NCBI GenBank assembly: GCA_041917055.1
Contig: JAYRYJ010000001.1
Coordinates: 186,001-250,000 of the forward strand
Direction: 5' to 3'
From: Pseudaquidulcibacter sp041917055
Lineage (GTDB): Bacteria > Pseudomonadota > Alphaproteobacteria > Caulobacterales > Aquidulcibacteraceae
Length of the DNA: 64,000 nucleotides
The translations under genes were made by a program, and so were the position numbers. Under the pieces are notes generated by a model. That model was not told the DNA's origin, searched no databases, and saw nothing but the letters and a program-made list of their open reading frames with translations. The first letter of the stretch is position 1, and each line of letters opens with the position of its first letter. This document shows positions 35,209 through 44,088 of this stretch, piece after piece.

Positions 35209-36138
35209 CTATGCGCGCGGATGAGCTTTTTTGAAAGCAGATAATAAATAACTCTTATCTATTTGCGTATATTTTTGCGTGGTTGATAACGATGCATGTC
35301 CCAATAATTCTTGGATAGACCTTAAATCAGCACCGTTTTCGAGAATGTGGGTTGCAAATGAATGGCGCAATGAATGCGGCGTGGCATTGTCAGGTAAATC
35401 AAAAGCTGAACGCAATTTTTCCATCAATTTTTGAACCATTCGCGCATTTAACCTTTGACCTTTTTCGCCAAAAAACAGCGGCGAGTTTTCAGAAAGCTCA
35501 AACGGGCATTGCGCTTTATAGGCGTCAATTTTTTCCTTCACATTTTCTAACAAAGGAACAATTCGGGTCTTTTTGCCTTTTCCGATAATTGTAATTTTAT
35601 CGCCGTCACAGGAATTAGAATTCAAAGAAAGACATTCAAAAATTCGCAATCCACAACCGTATAAAAGTGCCAAAACTGCTTCGTCTCGCAGACCAATCCA
35701 ATTGGTTTGGGAAAAATTATGGGCTTTAGCTGTTATATTTAGTGCATCTATCTGATTAATTGGGCGCGGCGCGCGCGCGCCAATTTTTGGATTTTGTAAA
35801 AGTGCGATATTCTTATTTATTCGCCCAAGTTTTTTGTCGCAATATGAATAAAAAGACCGCAGCGATGAAAGATTTCGCGATAATGAGGCATTGCACAAAT
35901 CGCCATTTTCATCAGATTTCCGATAAGATAAGAATGCGCGAAAGTCTGAAATTTTAAGGCTGAACAATATTTGTGGGCTTAATGCCTGCCCCAAATAAGT
36001 GTTCAAAAATGCAATAAACCGCCAAAAATCGGCGCTGTATGCATCTATGGTTTTTTCGGAATAGTGTTTCTCATGGCGCAAATATTTTTGCCAATTCAAT
36101 GAAAGGCATTCTAAATCATCATTGCCACGCGAAAGCAT
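35209..36138 (-). CDS. xerC: tyrosine recombinase XerC
   Basis: A 309-residue site-specific recombinase that, with XerD, resolves chromosome dimers at dif. The N-terminal SAM-like core-binding domain spans about residues 5-100; the catalytic domain shows the Arg in YGCGLRIFECLSL, Lys in GKGKKTR, HSLRHSFATH, the second His in LLGHASLSTT and the nucleophile Tyr in QKYTQ. It lies one base after the DUF484 gene, a pairing usual for xerC rather than xerD. The ATG at 36138 fits the family length; a longer frame overlaps DUF484. Confidence 0.92.
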   Translation of the reverse strand: MLSRGNDDLECLSLNWQKYLRHEKHYSEKTIDAYSADFWRFIAFLNTYLGQALSPQILFSLKISDFRAFLSYRKSDENGDLCNASLSRNLSSLRSFYSYCDKKLGRINKNIALLQNPKIGARAPRPINQIDALNITAKAHNFSQTNWIGLRDEAVLALLYGCGLRIFECLSLNSNSCDGDKITIIGKGKKTRIVPLLENVKEKIDAYKAQCPFELSENSPLFFGEKGQRLNARMVQKLMEKLRSAFDLPDNATPHSLRHSFATHILENGADLRSIQELLGHASLSTTQKYTQIDKSYLLSAFKKAHPRA

Positions 36139-36139
36139 T

Positions 36140-36829
36140 TTATTTTCGACTATTGTCGTCGAAGCGCGCCAAGACGCGCTCAACAACACGCGCAAAAAAC
36201 GTGATTAATTCGTGCCCCATGTCTTCGCGAAAACAATTTATGTCTGAGGAGGCAATTGCAAGCATTCCAAGGCGGTCGTCACCGAATTCAATGCGCGCAA
36301 TCGCTTCGGATTTGATATCATTGGCATTTGAACCATAAAGCCAGGGGCGCGGATTATCGCTTGCGCCAATTGAAACTGATCTCTCAACCGGAACAATTCT
36401 CTCGATTAATTGACCGATTTTATCCATGGTTTCAGAATAGGCGGGGGTTTCAGACAATACCAAAACGCACGCGTCGGCGGCAAGTGAAAATGCAACATGC
36501 CCCGCCAAAGTATCACGCAATTCATGCGGTGTTTTTGCGTCAAGCACAGCGATTATCGCCTCTTGCACCCGAATTTGCGACTCATAATTACGACGCGCGG
36601 TTTCAACAATTTGCGCAAATCTTGACTTGGCCTGTCTCGTCTCACTTAGCATTCGGTTGCGCGCCAATTCATCGATTGACACGACATTTCCCGAATAGTT
36701 TTCCGTGGCAATTCTTGCCAATAATTCTTCATCATCGCGTATGAATTGCGGATTCTGTAAAATAAATTCGCGAATTGTATTCAAATTCAGTTCATAAGTG
36801 TTTTCAGATTTTGAAGAGAGAATTGCCAT
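36140..36829 (-). CDS. DUF484 family (GAF-like) protein
   Basis: A 229-residue protein with an N-terminal helical part (IREFILQNPQFIRDDEELLA) and a GAF-like domain (about residues 95-220; LGMLAIASSDINCFREDMG). DUF484 genes are regularly found directly before xerC, as here, but the function is not established. An AT-rich region and an R-family repeat lie upstream. Confidence 0.9.
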   Translation of the reverse strand: MAILSSKSENTYELNLNTIREFILQNPQFIRDDEELLARIATENYSGNVVSIDELARNRMLSETRQAKSRFAQIVETARRNYESQIRVQEAIIAVLDAKTPHELRDTLAGHVAFSLAADACVLVLSETPAYSETMDKIGQLIERIVPVERSVSIGASDNPRPWLYGSNANDIKSEAIARIEFGDDRLGMLAIASSDINCFREDMGHELITFFARVVERVLARFDDNSRK

Positions 36830-36965
36830 TACCCGTCACTTTCATTTCTATATAATTCTATTTTAAAACAGAATATGGTGAACAGGCGGTTTATAATCGG
36901 CAAACAAATGGTAAATTTTTGAAAATTTCTGAATTTTTTCTGTGCGAATTGCAGGGGGGCATTAG

Positions 36966-37072
36966 GCTAGTTGTGAAGTTACAATAGGTTGTTGTATTTT
37001 GCAGAATTAAGGTGCAATGGTTTGGGAAGATCCTTATGGGCAGGTTTGTCATAAAGACCTTCCCAGGCCATA
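36966..37072. repeat. R-family element downstream of the GH1 gene
   Basis: Left outer arm TAGTTGTGAAGTTACAATAG and hairpin A (TTTGGGAAGATCCTTATGG, about 37021, with CATAAAGACCTTCCCA ending near 37065). The right outer arm is missing: the GH1 stop codon begins 13 bases later. It lies at the 3' end of the minus-strand GH1 gene and upstream of DUF484. Confidence 0.78.
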
Positions 37073-37077
37073 GCGCT

Positions 37078-38460
37078 TTATCTATGAACCACAAATTCAA
37101 ATGGATCTTCAATTTCTAATGCTGCGCCATTTGAAGCAATTATGTGCGAATAATATTTGCCGCTGTCTTTGATAGTGCGATCGCAGGTTTCGTAATCAAC
37201 GTGAATAATGCCAAAGCGCTTTGAATAACCCAATGACCATTCCAAATTATCAAGCAGCGACCATGTCATATAACCGCGAATATCGACGCCATCTTTTATT
37301 GCGCGATGAACCGCTTGCAAGTGTTTTTGTAGATAATCAATGCGCAACGGGTCATGAATTTTGCCATTATTGGCTTTTGGCGGGTCAAAAAATGCCGAAC
37401 CGTTTTCGGTTATATATAAAGGTGTCTCGCCATAATTGTCTTTGAACCATTTCAAAGTGTCATAAAGCCCCTGTTCAAACACTTCCCAACCGGTTTCAGT
37501 ATAGGTTTTATAGGGCTGCTTAACCCTTTTAGCTTCTAAAAACCATGCAGATGGGTCAGATGCAGTGACGGAGCGTGTATAATAATTTATACCGATGAAA
37601 TCGACTTTCTGCCCGATTAATTCTAAGTCGTCAGGCGCGAACTGCGGCCATGCGTCTTTGAAAACCTCCGCCATTTCGTCAGGATATTTGCCCAAAAATA
37701 CAGGGTCGAGGTATTGGCGATTCATATAAGCGTCCGCGCGCTTTGTTGCCGCCAAATCTTCGGGTGAGTTAGAGTGCGGATATTTCGGTTCAATATTCAC
37801 CACCAGGCCGATTTCATGTTTACCGATTTCGCGATAATTCTTGACCGCCTGCCCATGGGCACGAAGCAGGTTGTGTGAAGCGTGCGGCGTCTCATAACGG
37901 TTTTTGTGACCGGGTGCCAAAGCGCCAAAAAGATATCCACCGTCTGAAACCACCCATGGTTCGTTTAAAGTCACCCACTTTTTTACGCGACCATCAAATT
38001 TTTCAAACATGAAACTCGCATAATCACCAAAATATTTGGCAATGTCGGGGTTTAGCCAACCGCCAATATCATCAAGCGCTTCGGGTAAATCCCAATGATA
38101 TAATGTTACCATTGGTTCAATATTTTTTTCCAACAATCCATCTAAAAGGCGGTCATAAAAATCAACACCATTTTGGTTGATTGCGCCACGACCTTTAGGA
38201 AAAATTCGCCCCCAAGCAGTAGAAAAGCGATAGGCCTTAAGGCCAAGTTTTACCATCAAATCAATATCTTCGCGCCAACGATGATAATGGTCGGTTGCAA
38301 TGTCACCATGTTCATCATCAATTGTATTGCCAGGCGTGTGCATGAACCTTTGCCAAATTGACGGACCCGCGCCATCAGCGGTGGGATAACCTTCAATCTG
38401 ATAGGCGGCGGTCGCAGCGCCCCACAAAAAGCCTTCTGGGAACATGAATTTGTCTGACAT
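37078..38460 (-). CDS. GH1 beta-glucosidase
   Basis: A 460-residue family 1 glycosidase without signal peptide, so cytoplasmic. The acid/base Glu is in TLNEPW (near residue 165) and the nucleophile Glu in ITENGSA (near residue 350); the N-terminal FPEGFLWGAATAAYQIEG and C-terminal SLLDNLEWSLGYSKRFG are standard. It should split imported beta-gluco-oligosaccharides to glucose. It is divergent from LacI and the sugar importer and shares their operator at 38547-38560. The ATG at 38460 has GGAGG upstream. Confidence 0.95.
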   Translation of the reverse strand: MSDKFMFPEGFLWGAATAAYQIEGYPTADGAGPSIWQRFMHTPGNTIDDEHGDIATDHYHRWREDIDLMVKLGLKAYRFSTAWGRIFPKGRGAINQNGVDFYDRLLDGLLEKNIEPMVTLYHWDLPEALDDIGGWLNPDIAKYFGDYASFMFEKFDGRVKKWVTLNEPWVVSDGGYLFGALAPGHKNRYETPHASHNLLRAHGQAVKNYREIGKHEIGLVVNIEPKYPHSNSPEDLAATKRADAYMNRQYLDPVFLGKYPDEMAEVFKDAWPQFAPDDLELIGQKVDFIGINYYTRSVTASDPSAWFLEAKRVKQPYKTYTETGWEVFEQGLYDTLKWFKDNYGETPLYITENGSAFFDPPKANNGKIHDPLRIDYLQKHLQAVHRAIKDGVDIRGYMTWSLLDNLEWSLGYSKRFGIIHVDYETCDRTIKDSGKYYSHIIASNGAALEIEDPFEFVVHR

Positions 38461-38546
38461 TTTTCCTCCCGCAATGGTCTTTTATTAATTCTTGATGGTT
38501 TCAAAACCAGTTTTGAATGACAAACCTTGACGCTTTACAAAATCTG

Positions 38547-38560
38547 TGTAAACGTTTACG
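38547..38560. promoter_or_regulatory. LacI-family operator between the GH1 gene and lacI-type regulator
   Basis: TGTAAACGTTTACG, with a perfect 12-base palindrome GTAAACGTTTAC at its core and the central CG of LacI/GalR operators. It lies 87 bases from the GH1 start and 94 bases from the regulator start, so it can control both divergent units. Confidence 0.85.
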
Positions 38561-38653
38561 CGTTAAGAAAAACAGATTCAAGTAAAATTATTTGAACTAA
38601 AACAATTGATGTCTAATTGACGCTTGTCTGTTTGGCACAGGGGTGAGGCAAAA

Positions 38654-39643
38654 ATGGTGGCAAATGCAACCATAAAAGATGTTGCCAGAAAAGCGAATGT
38701 TTCCGTCGCTTCGGCTTCGCGCGCATTAAATGGTCAAGGGCGAATAGCTGCCGAAACCAAAGAGCGTATTTTAAGAATTGCCCAAGAACTTAATTATGTG
38801 CCCCATATTGGCGCACGCAGTCTTATTACAAAAAAAACCGAAGTTATTGGTATTCTTTTGCCCGGCCTGCATGGTGATTTCTTTTCGGAAATGATTCGCG
38901 GCATTGATGAAGCCTCATGGCAATATAATTACCAATTATTATTATCGAGCTATAATGCAGATGCCAATAATACTGCGCGCGCCATTGCCGCAATGCGTGG
39001 TCGGGTTGATGGCATTATTATTATGGTTCCCTATGATTACGATCCCGAAGAATTTGCCGAAATTAAAATCCCGCATGTTCTGATTGGTGCGAAACCCGAT
39101 AAAGAAGCCAATAATATCGTCGGTATTGAAAATTTCAAAGGCGCACAATTGGCGATCGATCATTTGTTTCAACGCGGCGCAAGAAATATCGCGCTTTTAA
39201 GCGGCCCAAGCCAAAACCTTGACGCCGAGCAAAGGTATCAAGGTTATTTGCACGCAATTAACAAACTTGGACTTTCACCAATTATTTTTAAGGGCGATTT
39301 TACCGAAAGTTCGGGAAAAAAAGCGGCGGTCGAAATTATTAGATCAAACGATTCTCAAAATAAAATTGATGGCATTTTTTGCGCCAATGATATGATGGCA
39401 ATTGGCCTTATTAAAGAATTACAGGCAAATAATTTTAATATTCCTGACGATCTAAAAGTTGTGGGCTTTGATGATATTCCGATTTCAAAATACATTAATC
39501 CAGAACTTTCAACCATTCATGTCAAAATAGCGCAATTAGGGCAAATAGCGTTTCGAATGATTGTTTCCCAAATTAATAATAGTGAATTCACAGAAGATTC
39601 GAATTCCTACGCACCTGAATTAGTAATCAGACAGTCAAGCTGA
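38654..39643 (+). CDS. LacI-family transcriptional regulator
   Basis: A 329-residue regulator with the N-terminal helix-turn-helix (ATIKDVARKANVSVASASRA, then LNGQGRIAAETKERIL and LNYVPHIGARSL hinge) and a periplasmic-binding-protein-like sugar domain. It likely represses the glucan operon and the GH1 gene in the absence of an oligosaccharide ligand, through the palindrome at 38547-38560. The ATG at 38654 follows a GAGG site. The GH144-like gene follows after 18 bases, so the regulator is part of the operon it controls. Confidence 0.9.
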   Translation: MVANATIKDVARKANVSVASASRALNGQGRIAAETKERILRIAQELNYVPHIGARSLITKKTEVIGILLPGLHGDFFSEMIRGIDEASWQYNYQLLLSSYNADANNTARAIAAMRGRVDGIIIMVPYDYDPEEFAEIKIPHVLIGAKPDKEANNIVGIENFKGAQLAIDHLFQRGARNIALLSGPSQNLDAEQRYQGYLHAINKLGLSPIIFKGDFTESSGKKAAVEIIRSNDSQNKIDGIFCANDMMAIGLIKELQANNFNIPDDLKVVGFDDIPISKYINPELSTIHVKIAQLGQIAFRMIVSQINNSEFTEDSNSYAPELVIRQSS

Positions 39644-39661
39644 TTTATTGGGAGGAAAAAT

Positions 39662-41101
39662 ATGAATATCGGTCGTCGCCAAATACTTTTGGGGAGCGCG
39701 GCTCTGTTGGCATCTTGCGGCGGCGGCGGTGGCACGATTGTTTCTCCCTCGCCACCACCACCGCCTGCTGATGTCAATGCAATAAAAAGCGATGTATTGC
39801 GCAAAACTTTCAATTTCTTTTGGGAAACCACAAATCATAATACCGGCCTAACGCCTGATAGATGGCCAACGCATTCCTTTTGCTCAATAGCGGGTGTCGG
39901 TTTTGCGCTTGGTGCCTATACAATTGGCGTGAAAAACGGTTTTATAACGCATGAACAGGCGCGCGAGCGAACCCTAAATACTTTGCGCTATTTTTGGGGC
40001 TTAAAACAAGGGCCGGAAGCGCGCGGCAATGCCGGATATAAAGGCTTTTATTATCATTTCCTGACTTATGAAAGCGGCGAACGCGTGGCTGAATGTGAAC
40101 TTTCAACAATTGATACTGCACTCTTGATGGGTGGTGTATTATTTGCCGCCTCTTATTATAATTCGGACAATCCGCAAGAAACAGAAATTCGCGACATTGC
40201 CCAAAAAATGTATGACCGCATTGAATGGGATTGGGCACTAAATAACCAAGATGTTTTCTCAATGGGCTGGAAACCCGAAAGTGGTTTCATAAAAAGCAAT
40301 TGGGACGGATATAATGAGGCCATGTTGCTTTATATCCTCGCGCTTGGCTCGCAAACCCATGCCATACCTGCCGAAACTTGGAGCGGTTGGACGCGCACTT
40401 ATCCGCAATCTTGGGGTAATTATGGCGGATATGAACATTTAATTTTCCCACCGCATTTTGGACACCATTATTCCCATACTTGGATAGATTTTCGTGGAAT
40501 ATTCGACCCCTATATGAAGGCCAAAGGCTTTGATTATTTTGAAAACACGCGTCGCGCCACTTATGCGCAAAGGCAATATGCGATTAATAATCCAAAAGGC
40601 TGGCGTCTTTATTCCAAAGATATCTGGGGCATTAGTGCGTGTGACGGCCCATTAGACATTAAATTGGAATATAATGGGAAATTGCGCCAATTCATAACTT
40701 ATGCCGGTCGTGGTGCGGGGCTTTGGGGTGAAAACGTAAATACTTTTGATGATGGCACAATTGCGCCAACTGCTGCCATAGGCTCTATGCCCTATGGGCC
40801 AGAAATCGTGACCGAGGCATTGGTTGTAATGTATCAAAAACATGGCGCAAACATAATGGGGCAATATGGGTTTTTGGATAGTTTCAATCCCTCTTTCAAT
40901 TTTGATGTAAAGCCACAGCATGGCCAAATAATTCCGGGTTTTGGCTGGGTCGATACGGATTATCTTTCAATTGACCAGGGCCCGATTATTACAGCCATGG
41001 AAAACCATTCATCGGATCATATTTGGCAATATATGCGCAAAAATCCGATAATTTTGCGTGGCCTTAAAAAAGCAGGGTTTAGCGGGGGGTATCTAGGTTA
41101 A
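39662..41101 (+). CDS. GH144-like (glycoamylase/COG5368) beta-1,2-glucanase candidate, Tat/lipoprotein signal
   Basis: A 479-residue protein with a signal MNIGRRQILLGSAALLASCG: a twin-arginine start and a lipobox (LASC), then a Gly/Pro linker. The (alpha/alpha)6-barrel is of the glycoamylase (PF10091) / COG5368 type that defines GH144 endo-beta-1,2-glucanases (CpSGL group): ECELSTIDTALLMGG, WDGYNEAMLLYILALGS, SHTWIDFRGIFDPY and YGPEIVTEALVVMY are recognisable. GH144 substrate is a family-level inference; the exact specificity here is not proven. It overlaps the substrate-binding protein gene by one base. Confidence 0.8.
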   Translation: MNIGRRQILLGSAALLASCGGGGGTIVSPSPPPPPADVNAIKSDVLRKTFNFFWETTNHNTGLTPDRWPTHSFCSIAGVGFALGAYTIGVKNGFITHEQARERTLNTLRYFWGLKQGPEARGNAGYKGFYYHFLTYESGERVAECELSTIDTALLMGGVLFAASYYNSDNPQETEIRDIAQKMYDRIEWDWALNNQDVFSMGWKPESGFIKSNWDGYNEAMLLYILALGSQTHAIPAETWSGWTRTYPQSWGNYGGYEHLIFPPHFGHHYSHTWIDFRGIFDPYMKAKGFDYFENTRRATYAQRQYAINNPKGWRLYSKDIWGISACDGPLDIKLEYNGKLRQFITYAGRGAGLWGENVNTFDDGTIAPTAAIGSMPYGPEIVTEALVVMYQKHGANIMGQYGFLDSFNPSFNFDVKPQHGQIIPGFGWVDTDYLSIDQGPIITAMENHSSDHIWQYMRKNPIILRGLKKAGFSGGYLG

Positions 41102-42393
41102 TGCGTCGTCGCGATTTTAATTTGGGGCTTTTGGGTTTAGGCGGCATGGGCCTTAGTGCCTGCACCAAGACCTATGGCAATTCCAAAGCGAGCGACGAAA
41201 AAACCATTAATTTCTGGGCCATGGGGCGCGAGGGTGAGGTTGTTACCGAATTAATGCCCGAATTTATTAAGCAGAACCCGAATATACAGGTTATTGTGCA
41301 ACAAATTCCTTGGTCGGCGGCGCATGAGAAATTACTAACCGCATTTGCCGGTGACACTTTGCCCGATATTGCACAAATCGGTAATTCATGGCTTCCCGAA
41401 ATGGCAGCAATCGGCGCGGTCGCCCCACTTTCCGATTATGCGCAAGTTTCAACTCTACTCGATAAAAAAGATTATTTTGAAGGGATTTGGAATACAAATG
41501 TCATAGACGGCGAATTATATGGCATTCCTTGGTATGTCGATACCAGATTGCTGTTTTATAATCGCAAAATTCTCTCGCAAAGTGGTTATGAAAGTGTGCC
41601 GAATAATTGGGCCGATTGGCAAAAAGCCATGCGCACCATGAAAAAGCAAATCGGCGAAAAAAAATATTCAATCCTATTGCCCGTCAATGAATATGAGCCT
41701 TTGGTTACTTTCGCCCTTCAAGTCGAAGACCCGATTTTGAAAGATAATGCATCACGCGGGAATATGAATTCGGCAGGTTTTAGAAAAGCACTGTCTTTCT
41801 ATGATTCGATGTTCAAGGAGGGGCTTGCCCCCACCACTGCGGCGGCAGAGATTTCAAATATTTATGACGAATTTGCGCGTGGTTTTTTCAACTTTTATAT
41901 AACGGGGCCGTGGAATATCGGCGAATTTAAACGGCGTTTGCCTGACGAAATCCAAGACGATTGGGCAACCTCACCAATGCCCGGGCCAAACGGATTTGGT
42001 GCGTCATCGGCTGGGGGTTCAAGCATTGTCATTATGCATAAATCGAAAAAGCAAAACCAATCTTGGAAATTATTGCGCTTTTTATCGCAACCCGATACCC
42101 AAAAGAAATTCTTTGAATTAACCGGCGACTTGCCCGCCAGAAAAAGTGCTTGGGACGCTGGTGGTCTTACAAAAGATAAATATGCCAATGCGTTTTATGA
42201 ACAATTGAATTTGGTAAAACCCGCACCGCTTGCCCCTGAATGGGAACGCATTGCCCAAGAAATGCGAATTGTTGCCGAAAAAATGGTGCGAAACGAATTC
42301 TCAATTGATGCCGCCGCCAATGAAATGGAAAGACGCGCCGATAGAATTTTGGAAAAACGCCGTTATCTTTTAAGCCTAAGGGGGAAGAAATGA
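41101..42393 (+). CDS. sugar ABC transporter substrate-binding lipoprotein
   Basis: A 430-residue extracellular solute-binding protein of family 1. The signal MRRRDFNLGLLGLGGMGLSA has a twin-arginine motif and is followed by lipobox Cys (LSAC), so it should be a Tat-exported, membrane-anchored binding protein. It carries the family's QIPWSAAHEKLLTAFAGD and TGPWNIGEFKRRLPDE segments. It delivers an oligosaccharide to the MalF/MalG-like permeases that follow; it overlaps the first of them by 4 bases. Confidence 0.9.
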   Translation: MRRRDFNLGLLGLGGMGLSACTKTYGNSKASDEKTINFWAMGREGEVVTELMPEFIKQNPNIQVIVQQIPWSAAHEKLLTAFAGDTLPDIAQIGNSWLPEMAAIGAVAPLSDYAQVSTLLDKKDYFEGIWNTNVIDGELYGIPWYVDTRLLFYNRKILSQSGYESVPNNWADWQKAMRTMKKQIGEKKYSILLPVNEYEPLVTFALQVEDPILKDNASRGNMNSAGFRKALSFYDSMFKEGLAPTTAAAEISNIYDEFARGFFNFYITGPWNIGEFKRRLPDEIQDDWATSPMPGPNGFGASSAGGSSIVIMHKSKKQNQSWKLLRFLSQPDTQKKFFELTGDLPARKSAWDAGGLTKDKYANAFYEQLNLVKPAPLAPEWERIAQEMRIVAEKMVRNEFSIDAAANEMERRADRILEKRRYLLSLRGKK

Positions 42394-43268
42394 AATCCAA
42401 CCTTATGGGATATTTATTCACCGCCCCCGCAGTTATTGCGATTATCGTTTTTTTCTTTGGTCCGGCGTTTGCCGCGCTTATTCTAAGTTTCACCGATTTT
42501 GATATTTACGCGCTTGCCGATATTAAAAATCTGCGCTTCGTCGGGCTTAAGAACTATCTTGATTTGTTGCAAACGCCTTTGTTTTGGAAAGCCTTGTCAA
42601 ACACAATGTTTTTCGTTTTTATCGGTGGGCCTTTATCAATGGCGGCATCATTGGGTGCGGCATTGCTTTTGAATTCGCAAAAAGCGCGATTTAAGAATTT
42701 TTTCCGCACAATTTTCTTTGCCCCTGTTGTCACCACTTTGGTCGCCACTGCCGTTGTGTTTAAATATTTATTGCACACAAAATACGGCTATTTGAATTTT
42801 GGGCTTTCGCAATTCGGTATTGAACCGATTGATTGGTTGGGTGACCCAAAATGGGCAATGCCGGCGATTGTTATTTTCGCGATTTGGAAAAATTTCGGCT
42901 ATAATATGGTGATTTTCATTGCCGCCCTTCAAAACGTTTCCCAAGATCTATTCGATGCCGCAAAAATTGATGGCGCAAATAAATTCCAGTCATTTATGAA
43001 TGTCACAATGCCCGCACTTGGCCCCGCAATATTAATGGTTTCGATTATGACCATGACGGGCTTTTTCCAACTTTTTGCCGAACCTTACGTAATGACCCAA
43101 GGTGGCCCCGCCGAACAGACCGTTACCGTGCTTTATATGATGTATGAGCAGGGCTTTAAATGGTGGAATTTGGGACAGGCTTCGGCGGTCGCCTTCGTAT
43201 TATTCATTTTCATGCTTCTTATGACCATTGTGCAAATGCAGGTCGCAAAAAGGCAAGGTGTGTCATGA
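42390..43268 (+). CDS. sugar ABC transporter permease (MalF/UgpA type)
   Basis: A 292-residue inner-membrane permease with six predicted helices. The EAA loop that contacts the ATPase is FDAAKIDGANKFQSF near residue 195. It pairs with the following MalG-type permease. An AAGGGGGAAGAA-type ribosome site lies upstream and both neighbours overlap by 4 bases (ATGA), so the importer is made as one unit. Confidence 0.92.
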   Translation: MKSNLMGYLFTAPAVIAIIVFFFGPAFAALILSFTDFDIYALADIKNLRFVGLKNYLDLLQTPLFWKALSNTMFFVFIGGPLSMAASLGAALLLNSQKARFKNFFRTIFFAPVVTTLVATAVVFKYLLHTKYGYLNFGLSQFGIEPIDWLGDPKWAMPAIVIFAIWKNFGYNMVIFIAALQNVSQDLFDAAKIDGANKFQSFMNVTMPALGPAILMVSIMTMTGFFQLFAEPYVMTQGGPAEQTVTVLYMMYEQGFKWWNLGQASAVAFVLFIFMLLMTIVQMQVAKRQGVS

Positions 43269-44086
43269 GAATTAAAGCGTCCGACATTTTGCTAAATCTT
43301 GCGATTCTTGCCCTCGCAATAATTGTCGCTTTCCCGCTGTTTTGGATGATAAGCGCGAGTTTTATGAGCGCGGGGGAGGCATCAACATTTCCACCACCCC
43401 TATTACCAAAAGCACCGAATATTGCCGCCTATAATGAGCTTATGGGTGCAAATGGCATGGGGCGTTATTTTGTTAATTCTGTCATTCTTGCGGTTGGGGC
43501 AACGATTTTGGCACTAACCTTAAATGTTGCGGCGGGTTATGCCTTTGCCAAACTTCATTTCAAGGGGCGAGAAGCAATGTTCAAAATTTTGCTCGCAGCA
43601 CTAATTGTTCCCGCTCAAGTTGGCATGATGCCTTTATTCTTAATGCTTAAAACCATGGGGCTTGTGAATACTTATGCAGGCGCTTTGGTGCCGTGGCTTG
43701 CTAGCGTTTTTGGCATTTTCATGGTGCGCCAATTCGCACAATCAATCCCCGATGAAATGATTGAGGCTGCGCGCGTTGACGGCGCATCTGAATTTCAGAT
43801 TTTTACACATTTAGTTGTTCCAAACCTTACCCCGATTTTGGTGACATTGGGTCTTTTCACTTTTCTTGGCTCATGGAATGATTTCATGTGGCCTTTGATA
43901 ATTATGACGGATTCCAATTCCTATACTTTGCCCGTGGCTTTGGCGGTTTTATCGCGCGAACACGTCCAAGATTCTGAAATGATGATGGCAGGTGCGGTTT
44001 TGACGGTATTGCCGGTATTGCTTTTATTTATCGGCCTGCAGCGTTTTTATATGCGTGGGCTTTTGGCATCAAGTGTGAAGGGGTAA
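43265..44086 (+). CDS. sugar ABC transporter permease (MalG/UgpE type)
   Basis: A 273-residue permease with six predicted helices and the EAA loop IEAARVDGASEFQIF near residue 175. The ATG at 43265 overlaps the stop of the partner permease (ATGA) and opens directly into the first membrane segment (NLAILALAIIVAFPLFWM); a longer frame begins inside the partner gene and is not used. The large discoidin protein follows after 2 bases. Confidence 0.92.
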   Translation: MRIKASDILLNLAILALAIIVAFPLFWMISASFMSAGEASTFPPPLLPKAPNIAAYNELMGANGMGRYFVNSVILAVGATILALTLNVAAGYAFAKLHFKGREAMFKILLAALIVPAQVGMMPLFLMLKTMGLVNTYAGALVPWLASVFGIFMVRQFAQSIPDEMIEAARVDGASEFQIFTHLVVPNLTPILVTLGLFTFLGSWNDFMWPLIIMTDSNSYTLPVALAVLSREHVQDSEMMMAGAVLTVLPVLLLFIGLQRFYMRGLLASSVKG

Positions 44087-44088
44087 AA

